The notes beneath the pieces were generated by a model that made no database searches, was not told where the DNA came from, and worked only from the letters and a program-made list of their open reading frames with translations. Below, piece after piece: positions 1 to 8,394 of a stretch of 64,000 nt of DNA. The DNA comes from Filimonas zeae. GTDB lineage: Bacteria; Bacteroidota; Bacteroidia; Chitinophagales; Chitinophagaceae. The DNA is taken from positions 1 to 64,000 of the forward strand of contig NZ_BMIB01000004.1 in assembly GCF_014641615.1 (NCBI RefSeq), given 5' to 3'. Every line of letters begins with the position of its first letter. Position 1 is the first letter of the stretch. A program made the position numbers and the translations under genes.

Positions 1-40
1 CAATACTTTTTAAGAACTGTTCCGCTTTTAAAGCGGGTTG

Positions 41-73
41 CAAAGGTAGCAGTTTTAAAGTTTCAGTTCCAAA
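41..73 (-). promoter_or_regulatory. Leftward promoter P2 (TTTG, 21-base spacer, TACCTTTG)
   Basis: Read on the minus strand, TTTG (70-73) is followed after 21 bases by TACCTTTG (41-48). This fits the Bacteroidota housekeeping promoter TTTG/TAnnTTTG. Just downstream is a short hairpin, CCGCTTTTAAAGCGG on the plus strand at about 21-36, then a TTCTTAAAAA stretch. A strong promoter, a GC hairpin and a boxA-like element suggest the leader of a stable RNA operon beyond position 1. The rRNA identity is inference. Confidence 0.55.
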
Positions 74-149
74 TTTATTTTCAAAATTCTGAACCTTTTT
101 TATTCTGCCTGTAACCATTAAAGAGCTTCCGCTTTCGTTGAACGGGCGG

Positions 150-180
150 CAAAGATAAGAGGATTTTGTTCCGCACCAAA
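150..180 (-). promoter_or_regulatory. Leftward promoter P1 (TTTG, 19-base spacer, TATCTTTG)
   Basis: On the minus strand TTTG (177-180) and TATCTTTG (150-157) are separated by 19 bases, a near-perfect Bacteroidota promoter. It lies about 100 bases upstream of P2 and points the same way, so the two form a tandem promoter for a gene left of the window. Between this site and the repeat array (181-333) I see nothing I can name. Confidence 0.6.
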
Positions 181-333
181 TATAATTCTCCAAAGAACTA
201 CTATTTGAGTGGCAGCTTGTTAAAAAATACGGTGAAATACAGCCGGCATTCGCGCTTCTCCCAATATTTCCAATGTAACAGCGGCTTCGTTTGACATTAA
301 AGCCATTCGTTTTATTTTAACAGCAGCGATTTA

Positions 334-890
334 AAGAGGTAGTTGATTTTTTTCAGCGCAACTGCAATTATTTATAGCAGCTTTGTCATTTTTCTTAGCG
401 CAACTGCAAAATATCCGGGCACATGTGATATTCTTCTCAACACATTTGATTTTTTTCCGGACGCTACTAAAGTTTATCTCAGCTCATCTGCAATTTAAAC
501 GGACAGCTCTGTCCAGCCCTTCAGCACAACCGGATTTCTTTCTGGCACTTCTCACTTTTTCCGTAACACAACTGTAATATCTCTGGTCAATTCTCTCCTT
601 TTTCTTAGCAGAATGTAATTCTTTATAACAGTAACGACTTTTTTCTTAGCACATCTATAATTATTCCCGACAGCTTTAACCACTTTTTCAGCACAACTGA
701 AATCCTTTGGGGCAGTAACAACATTTATCTCAGCATATCTGCAATTTTCTGTGACTGTGTTGCCTTTTTCTTAGCACAAACGCAATTCTTCCTGACAGTA
801 ACAGCTTTTTTTCCCGGCTCAACTGCAATTTTCAGCGGCAGTAACGCCCGTTCTTTCAGCACAACGGTACTTCTTTCTCAGGCACAACTT
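334..890 (+). repeat. Degenerate 21-base periodic array with 42-base superperiod
   Basis: About 26 consecutive units of 21 bases. Two unit types alternate. Type A resembles AGCACAACTGCAATT plus a pyrimidine tail; A starts are 355, 397, 439, 481, 523, 565, 607, 648, 690, 732, 773, 816 and 858. Type B resembles GACAGTAACGACTTTTTTC, for example at 376, 418, 460, 502, 627, 669, 711, 794 and 837. Spacing between A starts is 42 bases except for shifts of one base at 648, 773 and 816. In one frame the first nine units read as heptapeptides near (S/L)AQLQFF and are open from 383 to 577. Stops and the one-base shifts then break the frame. The array fills most of the 1-1043 gap; 891-985 shows nothing recognisable. 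Function unknown. Confidence 0.85.
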
Positions 891-985
891 TAAAAAATAA
901 AAATACCTGCATCGACAGCGCAACATTACGATATAACGCATGTTGCGGGTAAGAAATAGCTTGCGACAAGTGTTGAAACAAAACG

Positions 986-1015
986 GGCTGCATCAGATTA
1001 TAGCCTGATGCAGCC
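986..1015 (-). terminator. Rho-independent terminator of the DUF4397 gene
   Basis: An 11-base perfect stem (986-996 with 1005-1015) and an 8-base loop lie 29 bases past the stop of the leftward lipoprotein gene. On the minus strand the stem is followed by a T-rich stretch (CGTTTTGTTT). Confidence 0.7.
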
Positions 1016-1043
1016 TGTTCGGATTGGTAGTAAGTTCTTCCTA

Positions 1044-1751
1044 CTAGTATTCGTAAGCCTGCAGGGTTAATGGAGCCACTACAGCACCAGCACCACTTGT
1101 TAAACCACGAGCTACCAGGGTATAGTTTTTACCTGAGGTAAGCGCAATAGATTGGCTGGTATAAGCAGTGGTACCATTGTCGCTTCTGTTCAGTTTAAAT
1201 ACATAGCTGCCTGCATTTACTTCAACAAAATCAGTAGCAGACTTATAAGTACGGCCGGTTGCCCATGTACTATCGTTAGCTACTACGTTTACGGTTGGTG
1301 CATCAGGGGCCACATGTACAAAGCGAACACGCACTTTACCATTGCCAGGCGTTTGCAGATTGTCTTCTACCAGTAACGTGGTAAGTGAATTGTTACCAGC
1401 CTGGCCCGTAGCAAACAGTGTGTAGTTACCACCATCAAATGACACTGGTGCACTCAGAATAGTGTTGTTATCTACTGAGGTTTTAAACTCGGCAGTTTTA
1501 TCGCCATTAGAAGTAGCAATATAACCTGTTTGCTCACCATAAGCCACTGCGGAAGAGTTTTGTTTAGTACCATTCAGATAAAAGTCTACTGATCCACCAG
1601 TAGGTACTGCATGAATCACTTTTACCTGAGAATCAGGTTGCACTACCGGATCATCATCACTGCTACAGGAAATAAAACCGAAACTGGAAATACCCATAAG
1701 GGCCACTGCCCATGTCATTTTTCTGCTCACGTGGAGGAACTGCTTTTTCAT
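1044..1751 (-). CDS. DUF4397 domain lipoprotein
   Basis: A 235-residue exported lipoprotein. The N-terminus has basic residues, a hydrophobic stretch and a lipobox-like FISC followed by SSDDD; acidic residues after the Cys are common in Bacteroidota surface lipoproteins. The rest matches the DUF4397 pattern: a beta-rich repeat with VKVIHAVP near residue 43 and a second copy with VRFVHVAPDAP near residue 145, so two tandem immunoglobulin-like modules. The gene follows the symporter by 50 bases on the same strand and ends at a clear terminator, so it may be last in that operon or have its own promoter. The family is recognised from motifs. Its molecular role is unknown; a cell-surface binding or structural role is a guess. 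Confidence 0.8.
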   Translation of the reverse strand: MKKQFLHVSRKMTWAVALMGISSFGFISCSSDDDPVVQPDSQVKVIHAVPTGGSVDFYLNGTKQNSSAVAYGEQTGYIATSNGDKTAEFKTSVDNNTILSAPVSFDGGNYTLFATGQAGNNSLTTLLVEDNLQTPGNGKVRVRFVHVAPDAPTVNVVANDSTWATGRTYKSATDFVEVNAGSYVFKLNRSDNGTTAYTSQSIALTSGKNYTLVARGLTSGAGAVVAPLTLQAYEY

Positions 1752-1801
1752 AGTTTAACAAGATTAAATTGTAGAGATAAGCTTTAAAAAACCATGCCAT
1801 A

Positions 1802-3544
1802 TCAGTTTGCGGATGGATGGCTGAACAGCTGACACAGTAAAGAAATACCTACTACTAACAATGCTCCTATTACATTAAACCATAAAAAGCCAATACCTGT
1901 TATCCCATACCTATCCAGTATAAACAACAGTATTACTGCGGCTTGCGCTACCAGCGCACCTATAAAAATAGCATTCCCCTGCACCTTTTTTATATAAAAA
2001 GCCACCAGAAAAATGCCTAGTATAACACCGTAGAATAATGACCCCAAAACATTTACTGCTTCAATAAGGCTTCCCATTTTGCTGGCAAAGCCTGCAACTG
2101 CTATAGAGAAAACGCCCCATGCCATGGTAATCCATTTGGAGGCTTTATACTGTTTCAGTTTTTCATCATCTCCACAGTTGCAAATATCCTGTCGGGTACC
2201 TCTGCACCAGAAATCAATCATAGTACAGGAAGCCAGTGAGTTTAACGCTGCTGCAATGGAGCCCCAGGCGGCCAGAAAAATAACAGCTATCAACAACCCT
2301 ACCAGCCCTTTAGGCAGGTAGTCTACCACAAACCGGAGAAAGATATAATTGGTATCGTTGAGATCAGCGGAACTATCTGCTTTACGGAGATAGTATTTGT
2401 ATTGCTGTTTTACGGCTTCTTCCTGTTGCAACACCTGCCGCAACTGTTGCCTGTATTCAACCGCCTTAGCGGTGTTACCCTGTTTATCAGCCTGCAGCCA
2501 GGCGGCTGTTAACGATTTATGAGAAGTGGTTAATTGATGATACTCCGTTTCTGTAGCAGACAAAGAATCTCCGTAAGGAGCAGTATACACTTTATGAGAG
2601 ACAGCATTATTGAAAAATACGGGCTGCGGGTTAAACTGATAAAATGCAAACAGCAATACGCCTATTAGCAATATAAAAAACTGCATAGGTACTTTTACCA
2701 GGCCGTTAATAAGCAGTCCCAAACGGCTTTCGGTAGTATTTTTAGCAGTGAGGTATCTACCTACCTGACTCTGATCGGTACCAAAATAAGATAGCGCCAG
2801 AAAGAAACCTCCTACTACACCGCTGATGATATTGTATTTATCTTTCCAGTCAAATCCGCCCTCTTTACTAATGCCCGTGGTAATAATATTCATTTTACCT
2901 GCCGCCCCTCCTACTTTAAGCGCATCAATAAATCCTACACCTTCCGGCAGGTAATGCACCAACATATATGCAGCAATGAACATACCTGCAAATATTACCA
3001 GCATTTGTAACTGCTGCGTATAAGCCACTGCCTTTGCCCCACCACTAACCGTGTAGATGATTAATACGCCCCCCATGAATATGTTAGTCCAGTATATATT
3101 CCAGCCCATGAGCGAGCTGAGAATAATGGCAGGTGCATAAATGCTGATACCTGTAGATAAACCTCTGGATAAGAGAAAGAGTGCAGAAGTAAACAACCTG
3201 GTGCGCGCATTGAACCGCTGTTCCAGATACTCGTAAGCTGTAAACACCCTCAGCTTGCTGAAAGCAGGTACAAAAGTGATACACAATATAATCATGGCCA
3301 GTGGCAGGCCAAAGTAATACTGTACAAAGCGCATTCCATCGGTAAACGCCTGACCGGGTGCGGATAAAAATGTAATGGCGCTGGCCTGGGTACCCATGAT
3401 ACTCAACAGTACCATGTACCACGGCATACTGCGGCTGGAAAGAAAATAGCCTTCCAGATTTTTTTCGGTCTGGCTTTTATACAGCCCGTATAAAATAATA
3501 CCCGCAAGCGTAATCGTTAGTATAATCCAATCTACCGTGCTCAT
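1802..3544 (-). CDS. Sodium:solute symporter (SSS family) with central insert
   Basis: A 580-residue inner-membrane transporter of the SSS/SGLT family, predicted to couple substrate uptake to Na+ entry. Typical family segments are visible: an N-terminal helix followed by GYFLSSRSMPW, the TQASAITFLSAPG stretch (residues about 52-65), and a core of some 13 hydrophobic helices. Unusual is a polar, probably coiled insert of about 90 residues (roughly 320-410, Gln/Ala/Lys-rich) between transmembrane segments, followed by VVDYLPKGLVGLL. The second symporter in this window (48641-50203) lacks it. A 36-residue membrane protein overlaps the start by 4 bases, so translation is probably coupled. The PIG-L deacetylase upstream suggests a sugar or amino-sugar derivative as substrate, but the sequence does not fix it. 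Confidence 0.88.
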   Translation of the reverse strand: MSTVDWIILTITLAGIILYGLYKSQTEKNLEGYFLSSRSMPWYMVLLSIMGTQASAITFLSAPGQAFTDGMRFVQYYFGLPLAMIILCITFVPAFSKLRVFTAYEYLEQRFNARTRLFTSALFLLSRGLSTGISIYAPAIILSSLMGWNIYWTNIFMGGVLIIYTVSGGAKAVAYTQQLQMLVIFAGMFIAAYMLVHYLPEGVGFIDALKVGGAAGKMNIITTGISKEGGFDWKDKYNIISGVVGGFFLALSYFGTDQSQVGRYLTAKNTTESRLGLLINGLVKVPMQFFILLIGVLLFAFYQFNPQPVFFNNAVSHKVYTAPYGDSLSATETEYHQLTTSHKSLTAAWLQADKQGNTAKAVEYRQQLRQVLQQEEAVKQQYKYYLRKADSSADLNDTNYIFLRFVVDYLPKGLVGLLIAVIFLAAWGSIAAALNSLASCTMIDFWCRGTRQDICNCGDDEKLKQYKASKWITMAWGVFSIAVAGFASKMGSLIEAVNVLGSLFYGVILGIFLVAFYIKKVQGNAIFIGALVAQAAVILLFILDRYGITGIGFLWFNVIGALLVVGISLLCQLFSHPSAN

Positions 3545-3651
3545 GAAAAATAATTAGTGAGCCATACAAATGCCGATATCAGCAGTACCAATACAACAAA
3601 TACCACAGCATACCATGCCCGCCATGTTTTAAACACAGGTATGTTACTCAT
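3541..3651 (-). CDS. 36-residue single-pass membrane protein coupled to symporter
   Basis: A short open frame starting at ATG 3651 encodes 36 residues: MSNIPVFKTWRAWYA, then a hydrophobic helix (VVFVVLVLLISAFVW), then LTNYFS. Its stop overlaps the symporter start in an ATGA arrangement, a strong sign of a real, translationally coupled gene. Small one-helix partners encoded beside SSS transporters are known in other bacteria. I infer this is such an accessory subunit; I cannot assign it to a named family by eye. The aromatic, basic N-terminus suggests a short cytoplasmic tail. Confidence 0.62.
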   Translation of the reverse strand: MSNIPVFKTWRAWYAVVFVVLVLLISAFVWLTNYFS

Positions 3652-3656
3652 ACAAT

Positions 3657-3818
3657 TTATTTTCTGCCTCCGGCCAGGCTGCCCGCCAGTAAGCCTATTA
3701 CCAACCCCAGCAGCAGACCTGCCCGTACATTTTTTATAATCAATCCTATCACTACGCCTATTACTATCAATAAGCCTATGCTTACCCTTCTCCTGTCTTT
3801 CGCGTGTTTACTACTCAT
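3657..3818 (-). CDS. 53-residue two-helix membrane protein
   Basis: An open frame from ATG 3818 encodes 53 residues. A basic N-terminus (MSSKHAKDRRR) is followed by two Gly-rich hydrophobic segments, residues about 13-29 and 33-50, separated by KNVRA, and a GGRK end. It sits 12 bases after the PIG-L gene and 5 bases before the 36-residue protein, all on the minus strand, so it looks like part of one operon. The basic N-terminus would place both ends in the cytoplasm as a helical hairpin. The family is not recognised. Tight spacing and the clean membrane pattern support a real gene. Confidence 0.6.
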   Translation of the reverse strand: MSSKHAKDRRRVSIGLLIVIGVVIGLIIKNVRAGLLLGLVIGLLAGSLAGGRK

Positions 3819-3830
3819 TGCACAAAATAT

Positions 3831-6359
3831 TTACAGCGAATGCTTAGGCAATGCAATGAGGTTGGCCATTAACCGGAAGGCACCCGGCACCCCGGCAGGC
3901 AGTTCGCGAAAAAACACTAATCCTGTATATACAAAGTTTCCTTTACCATAAGGAGCAATTACCAGACTTCCATTGGAAGCGGCTTCACTTTTATCAGCCA
4001 TCGACAATGGGGTTTCATAATGACTATCCAGCTGCTCTGCCTGGTAAATACTACGCTCCTGTATCCATCCTTCAAAATCGGCACTGGTAATTTTATTAGG
4101 ATAATTCAATGCCGGATGCTGTGGCAACAATACATTTACCGCCGCCTGCTCGTCCGTTACACGTTTGTTGGTAACCTGTAACGGATAGGGTGCCATTTTA
4201 GATTTAATAGGCCCTATACCGGAATTGGTATTGTACTGCACTACCAGGTTGCCGCCTTCCTGAATGTACTGCATCAGCACGCCATACTTCTGCTCCAGCC
4301 AGGGGTTTACATTGTAAGCCCTTATACCTGTAAGTACTGCGTCAAAACGTTTCAGGCTGGCCGGCGTAATATCATTTTCACCCAGCGGTGTTACCTCATA
4401 TCCCATCTGCTCCAGCGCCGGTGGCACTTTATCTCCTGCACCAGTAATATACCCTATCTTTTTACCCACCGTTTTTATTTCATCCGGTATCACCTTCGTC
4501 ATACTCCGGTAACCATAATTAATATCGGGAATATGGTCGTAGGCAATATGCTTCAGATAGTTTGTAAACTGATATGTTTTGCCGTTCAATGTTACGTCAA
4601 CTGCTACGGTTAACGGTGCCGCATCTCCATTTTTAACAATACCTTCCAGGTTTATGTGGCTGGTATAGGTGTTGCCTGATGCAAAATTGATAGTAGTGTC
4701 TCTGGTATAAATATGCTGACCGTTTTGCTGCAGGTGCAGTTTTACCGGAACATTGGCAGCAGTAAAATAGCTTTTGAAATCAACCTGTACAGAAGGGTGC
4801 GCAGTACGCTCATTACCAGGCTGCACATTCAATAAAGTGGTAGCAGGTGATACCGCTACAATCAGCGGATTAATAACCACCATCGGCTCATATATTTCAC
4901 CCTTTACCGGGTCGGTAAACTTATACATCACCGGTTTTTCAACAGTCAGCTCCAGCTCTTTTACCTGTATTACAAAGCGGGCTGTATAAGCGGCATTGTT
5001 TTCCGGCTGCGCCAGAAAATGCTGTTCAGGTAATTCAAAGCTTCCGGAGTTCATCGGCTTCTGCAACCAGTAAGGTTGCGATTCTTCCTGAGTATCTGAT
5101 ACCTGTAACATGTAAGGTAACGCCCAGTTGAGGTTGGTAGATAGTAATGTATTAACAACGGTATCCAGCGCGTTATTAATACTTACCGATTTAAGATATA
5201 CCGCTTTAGTATTACGTGAGTTGGCCATGAGGTTTATTTTAACCGGCTGTCCTTTTACCGCATAGGCTGTACCCGATACAGCTTCCGCAAAAAAGCCACT
5301 GCAGGCTACTATAATCTCTTCTACTTCTTTCAGCTTCTGTGTGCGGTAAGGTGTAGATTCCGGTAAACGGCTGATGCTTTTATGTAAGGATACCAGCGCA
5401 ATAAGAGAATTATCAGGCTGCGCAAAGTTATAACCGGCAATCAGTTTATCCACTTCTGCCTGTATGGCTTTGCCGCCTGCTACCCGAGACCAGTTGGTAA
5501 CTACATCATCCATCAAATCTTTCTTCGGGGCCTTACCACCGGTAGTAATAAAATACTCCCATGATTGGCCACGTTGCCTGGCAACGCCAAAACCCTGGCT
5601 TTTGTGCTGGCTACGGCTTTCGCTGGCAATTTCACCATACCCCTGCCCCAGTAGTGGGTTGTACACACCTACATCTATTTTAAACTGGTCTTCGCTAGTG
5701 GTGTTCATGTTACCAAAGCTGAACGTATTCCATAAAATACGTTGCACCTGCCAGGTGGTAAGCCCGTTTTTCAGTTGTTCCGGAAAACGCGTGCTATCTG
5801 CCGCTGCGGTAAATGCTTCATTTGCCAGCAAAGCAGAAGCAGTATGGTGTCCGTGTCCGGCTCTTTCATCGCCGGGAAAGCGGGTGATAATTACGTCAGG
5901 TTTGTAATAGCGTATAATCCATACCGCATCACTCAGCACTTTATCGTGGTTCCAGATGCTCAATGCTTCCGTAGCGCTTTTAGAAAATCCAAAGTCGTAC
6001 GCGCTGCTGAACATCTGTTCTGCACCATCTACGCGGCGGGCAGCCAGTAATTCCTGTGTACGGATAAGCCCCAGTTCAAATCCCTGCTCGTTGCCGATGA
6101 GGTTTTGACCGCCATCTCCTCTTGTTAAACTCAGATAACCGGTACGGTATTGTTTTTCTTTTGCCAGCCAGGCAATCAACCGTGTATTTTCATCGTCCGG
6201 ATGCGCTGCAAAGTACAGCACTGTACCCAGTACGTTTAACTTCTTTATCTTACGGTAAATGTCCGTACTGTTGGTAACTACGGGTGCCTGGGCCTGGGCG
6301 TGTTGGATAATTCCTGTTGTGAGTATCGTTCCTAATAAGCCAGAGATCAGTTTATTCAT
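3831..6359 (-). CDS. PIG-L (LmbE-like) deacetylase, large exported form
   Basis: An 842-residue exported protein. A signal peptide ends near residue 24 (HAQAQA). The PIG-L/LmbE zinc-dependent N-acetyl-sugar deacetylase domain follows: AHPDDE at residues 52-57 (metal ligands and catalytic Asp), then FPGDERAGHGHH near residue 170. The middle is beta-rich, resembling a NEW3-like module. The C-terminus (about 640-842) has a class I glutamine-amidotransferase-like fold (VGKKIGYITGAGD, then FDAVLTGIRAYN), as in other large Bacteroidota PIG-L proteins. It heads an operon with two tiny membrane proteins and a symporter, which suggests deacetylation of an imported or periplasmic amino-sugar compound; that substrate is inference. 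On the minus strand TACCTTCG precedes the start, one mismatch from the -7 consensus. Confidence 0.85.
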   Translation of the reverse strand: MNKLISGLLGTILTTGIIQHAQAQAPVVTNSTDIYRKIKKLNVLGTVLYFAAHPDDENTRLIAWLAKEKQYRTGYLSLTRGDGGQNLIGNEQGFELGLIRTQELLAARRVDGAEQMFSSAYDFGFSKSATEALSIWNHDKVLSDAVWIIRYYKPDVIITRFPGDERAGHGHHTASALLANEAFTAAADSTRFPEQLKNGLTTWQVQRILWNTFSFGNMNTTSEDQFKIDVGVYNPLLGQGYGEIASESRSQHKSQGFGVARQRGQSWEYFITTGGKAPKKDLMDDVVTNWSRVAGGKAIQAEVDKLIAGYNFAQPDNSLIALVSLHKSISRLPESTPYRTQKLKEVEEIIVACSGFFAEAVSGTAYAVKGQPVKINLMANSRNTKAVYLKSVSINNALDTVVNTLLSTNLNWALPYMLQVSDTQEESQPYWLQKPMNSGSFELPEQHFLAQPENNAAYTARFVIQVKELELTVEKPVMYKFTDPVKGEIYEPMVVINPLIVAVSPATTLLNVQPGNERTAHPSVQVDFKSYFTAANVPVKLHLQQNGQHIYTRDTTINFASGNTYTSHINLEGIVKNGDAAPLTVAVDVTLNGKTYQFTNYLKHIAYDHIPDINYGYRSMTKVIPDEIKTVGKKIGYITGAGDKVPPALEQMGYEVTPLGENDITPASLKRFDAVLTGIRAYNVNPWLEQKYGVLMQYIQEGGNLVVQYNTNSGIGPIKSKMAPYPLQVTNKRVTDEQAAVNVLLPQHPALNYPNKITSADFEGWIQERSIYQAEQLDSHYETPLSMADKSEAASNGSLVIAPYGKGNFVYTGLVFFRELPAGVPGAFRLMANLIALPKHSL

Positions 6360-6412
6360 TTCACCATGCTATTGATGGAACGAAGGTAAGCGTTATTCTC
6401 TCCCGTAAAAGC

Positions 6413-7540
6413 TCATCGGTTTTCCCCTTCTGCGGGCCGTGGTGTTTCTTCTGCTATTTCAGCAGCAGGGGTTTGTAACGGACTGGCAGGCGGTTGTTCC
6501 TCGCCGAACAAAACACCCCATTGACGGAACATTTCCGTTCTGTCGAATATAATTTTGAAGATGGCCAGAATAGGCAGCGATAAAAACATACCTGAAATAC
6601 CTGCCAGCTTCCCCCCCACAAACACCGCCACAATACTGGCGAGGGCATTTATTTTTACTTTGGAGCCTACTATCCTCGGCATCAGTATATTATTATCTAA
6701 AAACTGCACCACCGCAATTACAATCAGCACCGTAAACACAGGCCCCAGTTCCTGCGAAGAAGAAATGGTAAGCAATACCCCGATAAGATTACCTATAAGT
6801 GCACCGATATAGGGTATCAGATTTAAAAAAGCGAATATGATGGCAATGAGAATAGCGTGCGGAATGCCAAAGATGGTAAGCGCAATGCCCATAAGAAGCG
6901 TCATGTAAGTAATCTGAATAATCAGCCCGCCTATATAACTCTTGATAATGGCTTCCGTTTCGTGCATTACATCCTGCACCTTTTCGTGATGGCACTGCTT
7001 AAACCAGAGGAATACAAAATTCAGCAGCAGGTTTTTGTAGTACATCAGAAAGAATATATAAATGGGAATTAAGCCGAAGAACAGTAACACGGAAGTAGCT
7101 GATGTAGCAACGCCACCGAGTACCCCACCGGCGTAGTTGAGCAACTTGTTACTCTGTTCGTTAATTATTTTGGTTTGCTCCTGGGTGGAAAAATGCCCCT
7201 TCTTGTCAATCCATGCGCTCAGATTGTTTACGTGCTGGGTAAGATTGTCCCGGATGGTGGGAAAGTCTACAATCAGTTTGTTGATCTGCATAAAAAACAG
7301 CCAGGCAAAAAACGCCACTATTATTACCAGCAAAAGAATAGACAACACTATAGCCAGCACTCGTGGTACTTTATATTTTACCAGAAAACGGCATACCGGC
7401 AATAATACCAACGACAGAAAAAAAGACAGGATCAGCGGCATTATTACATCGCTGGCCATTAGTACGAGCGCGCCTACTAAAAAAAGGCCCAGCATTTCAA
7501 TAGACCGCTTTACGGTAAGAGGCAGGGTAGAATTATTCAT
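6413..7540 (-). CDS. AI-2E family permease (UPF0118/TqsA-PerM type)
   Basis: A 375-residue inner-membrane protein. Three hydrophobic segments at the N-terminus, a polar middle region (about 65-150), and a C-terminal block of helices with IFGIPHAILIAIIFAFLNL and PYIGALIG match the AI-2E transporter family (PF01594). Members export small molecules such as autoinducer-2 or act in Na+/H+ antiport; the substrate cannot be read from the sequence. The tail is Pro/Glu-rich (PPASPLQTPAAEIAEETPRP) and probably disordered. The gene lies 53 bases upstream of the PIG-L gene on the same strand. Confidence 0.85.
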   Translation of the reverse strand: MNNSTLPLTVKRSIEMLGLFLVGALVLMASDVIMPLILSFFLSLVLLPVCRFLVKYKVPRVLAIVLSILLLVIIVAFFAWLFFMQINKLIVDFPTIRDNLTQHVNNLSAWIDKKGHFSTQEQTKIINEQSNKLLNYAGGVLGGVATSATSVLLFFGLIPIYIFFLMYYKNLLLNFVFLWFKQCHHEKVQDVMHETEAIIKSYIGGLIIQITYMTLLMGIALTIFGIPHAILIAIIFAFLNLIPYIGALIGNLIGVLLTISSSQELGPVFTVLIVIAVVQFLDNNILMPRIVGSKVKINALASIVAVFVGGKLAGISGMFLSLPILAIFKIIFDRTEMFRQWGVLFGEEQPPASPLQTPAAEIAEETPRPAEGENR

Positions 7541-7633
7541 TGGTTATCAGTGTTATATTCTTAAAGCTAGAGCAATATCAATAAGCCTGCCATTCGTTTG
7601 CAAAGCCGCTTATGCCATGCTTTGGTACTATTC

Positions 7634-7662
7634 AAAAAAAAATGCCTCCGGTGAGGGAAGCA
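7634..7662 (-). terminator. Terminator of the small exported-protein gene
   Basis: On the minus strand TGCTTCC pairs with GGAGGCA (plus 7643-7662, one G-U pair, 6-base loop) and is followed by a run of nine T (plus 7634-7642). It sits 28 bases after the stop at 7690. Confidence 0.75.
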
Positions 7663-7689
7663 CTTTTATAAAGTATATATGTAATTACA

Positions 7690-8232
7690 CTATCTGGCTG
7701 TCAAAGGAATCAGTTTTATGTCTCCCAGGTCTTTTTCGGGAGAAGGCTTGCTTCTTGGTGGCTCCTGTACCGGAATGCTATCGGGCTTCATTTGCTCAAA
7801 AGGAATCTTTTTCTCATTCTTTTTAGGAATAAAACGCACATCCTGCTCCCAGCGCTTATACCCATCGGCCATGATAGTAACCTTATATTCATGGTAAAAT
7901 GGCAGAGAACTAAACGTAAACTTACCGTTCTTTTTAGTAGTAACTTCTTTAAAATAAGGGTCTTCCGGTTTGTCGTCAGGCTGGGCCATTGGGTTAGGCT
8001 CATGATCCAGCTGCTGAAGAATAATGGTAACCTCCTTCAGCGGACTGCCCGTACTGTCTAACACTTTGCCCGATACACGGCAGATATTTGTATAAGATTT
8101 AGAATCGGGCTGTGAACCACCGCCCATTCCACCCATACCTCCTCCCATTCCGCCCCTGCCTCCATATCCCATTTGGGCGGATGCAGCGAAAGGAAGAAGT
8201 AACAGCATTAAAAACCAGCGTTTTATAACCAT
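7690..8232 (-). CDS. Exported protein with carboxypeptidase-regulatory-like domain
   Basis: About 180 residues from ATG 8232. This start is preferred over the upstream ATG at 8292 because MVIKRWFLMLLLLPFAASAQ forms a complete signal peptide. After cleavage comes a Gly/Met-rich stretch (GYGGRGGMGGGMGGMGGG). A CarboxypepD_reg-like beta sandwich (about 50-135: VSGKVLDSTGSPLKEV, then NGKFTFSSLPF and YKVTIMADGY) follows, and the tail is Pro/Lys-rich. Such domains are usual in Bacteroidota surface proteins, often before TonB receptors; this one stands alone, downstream of an Oar-like receptor gene but separated from it by a terminator. The role is unknown; periplasmic or outer-membrane-associated. 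Confidence 0.75.
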   Translation of the reverse strand: MVIKRWFLMLLLLPFAASAQMGYGGRGGMGGGMGGMGGGSQPDSKSYTNICRVSGKVLDSTGSPLKEVTIILQQLDHEPNPMAQPDDKPEDPYFKEVTTKKNGKFTFSSLPFYHEYKVTIMADGYKRWEQDVRFIPKKNEKKIPFEQMKPDSIPVQEPPRSKPSPEKDLGDIKLIPLTAR

Positions 8233-8340
8233 AAAAAGGGAGTTGTATGAAAAAAGACGGGGTAAATATAGAAAGTCAAATGCAAATTTCATGGTAAATA
8301 CGGTGTATGCAACAGAGAATTTATAAGTTATTGGAAGAAG

Positions 8341-8371
8341 AAAAGGGAGCCTCGCAGTGAGACTCCCTTTT
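8341..8371. terminator. Terminator after the Oar-like receptor gene
   Basis: AAAAGGGAG (8341-8349) pairs with CTCCCTTTT (8363-8371), with an inner CTC/GAG extension. A/T runs on both sides allow function in either direction. It is 24 bases past the receptor stop at 8395. Confidence 0.75.
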
Positions 8372-8394
8372 ATAAGTTACTAAACAACTATTGA

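Noticed and set aside
383..577. Open frame of 64 codons with repeated SAQLQFF-like heptads, a possible gene
   Set aside because: The frame ends inside the array, and later units carry one-base shifts and stops, so I treat it as part of the repeat array rather than a gene.
334..890. CRISPR array
   Set aside because: Units differ from one another and there are no conserved direct repeats with unique spacers, nor any cas gene.
3557..3739. Plus-strand frame between the symporter and PIG-L genes
   Set aside because: It is antisense to the two small membrane protein frames, which have better spacing and composition.
5464..5907. 147-codon plus-strand frame inside the PIG-L gene
   Set aside because: It is an antisense shadow of a gene with clear catalytic motifs on the minus strand.
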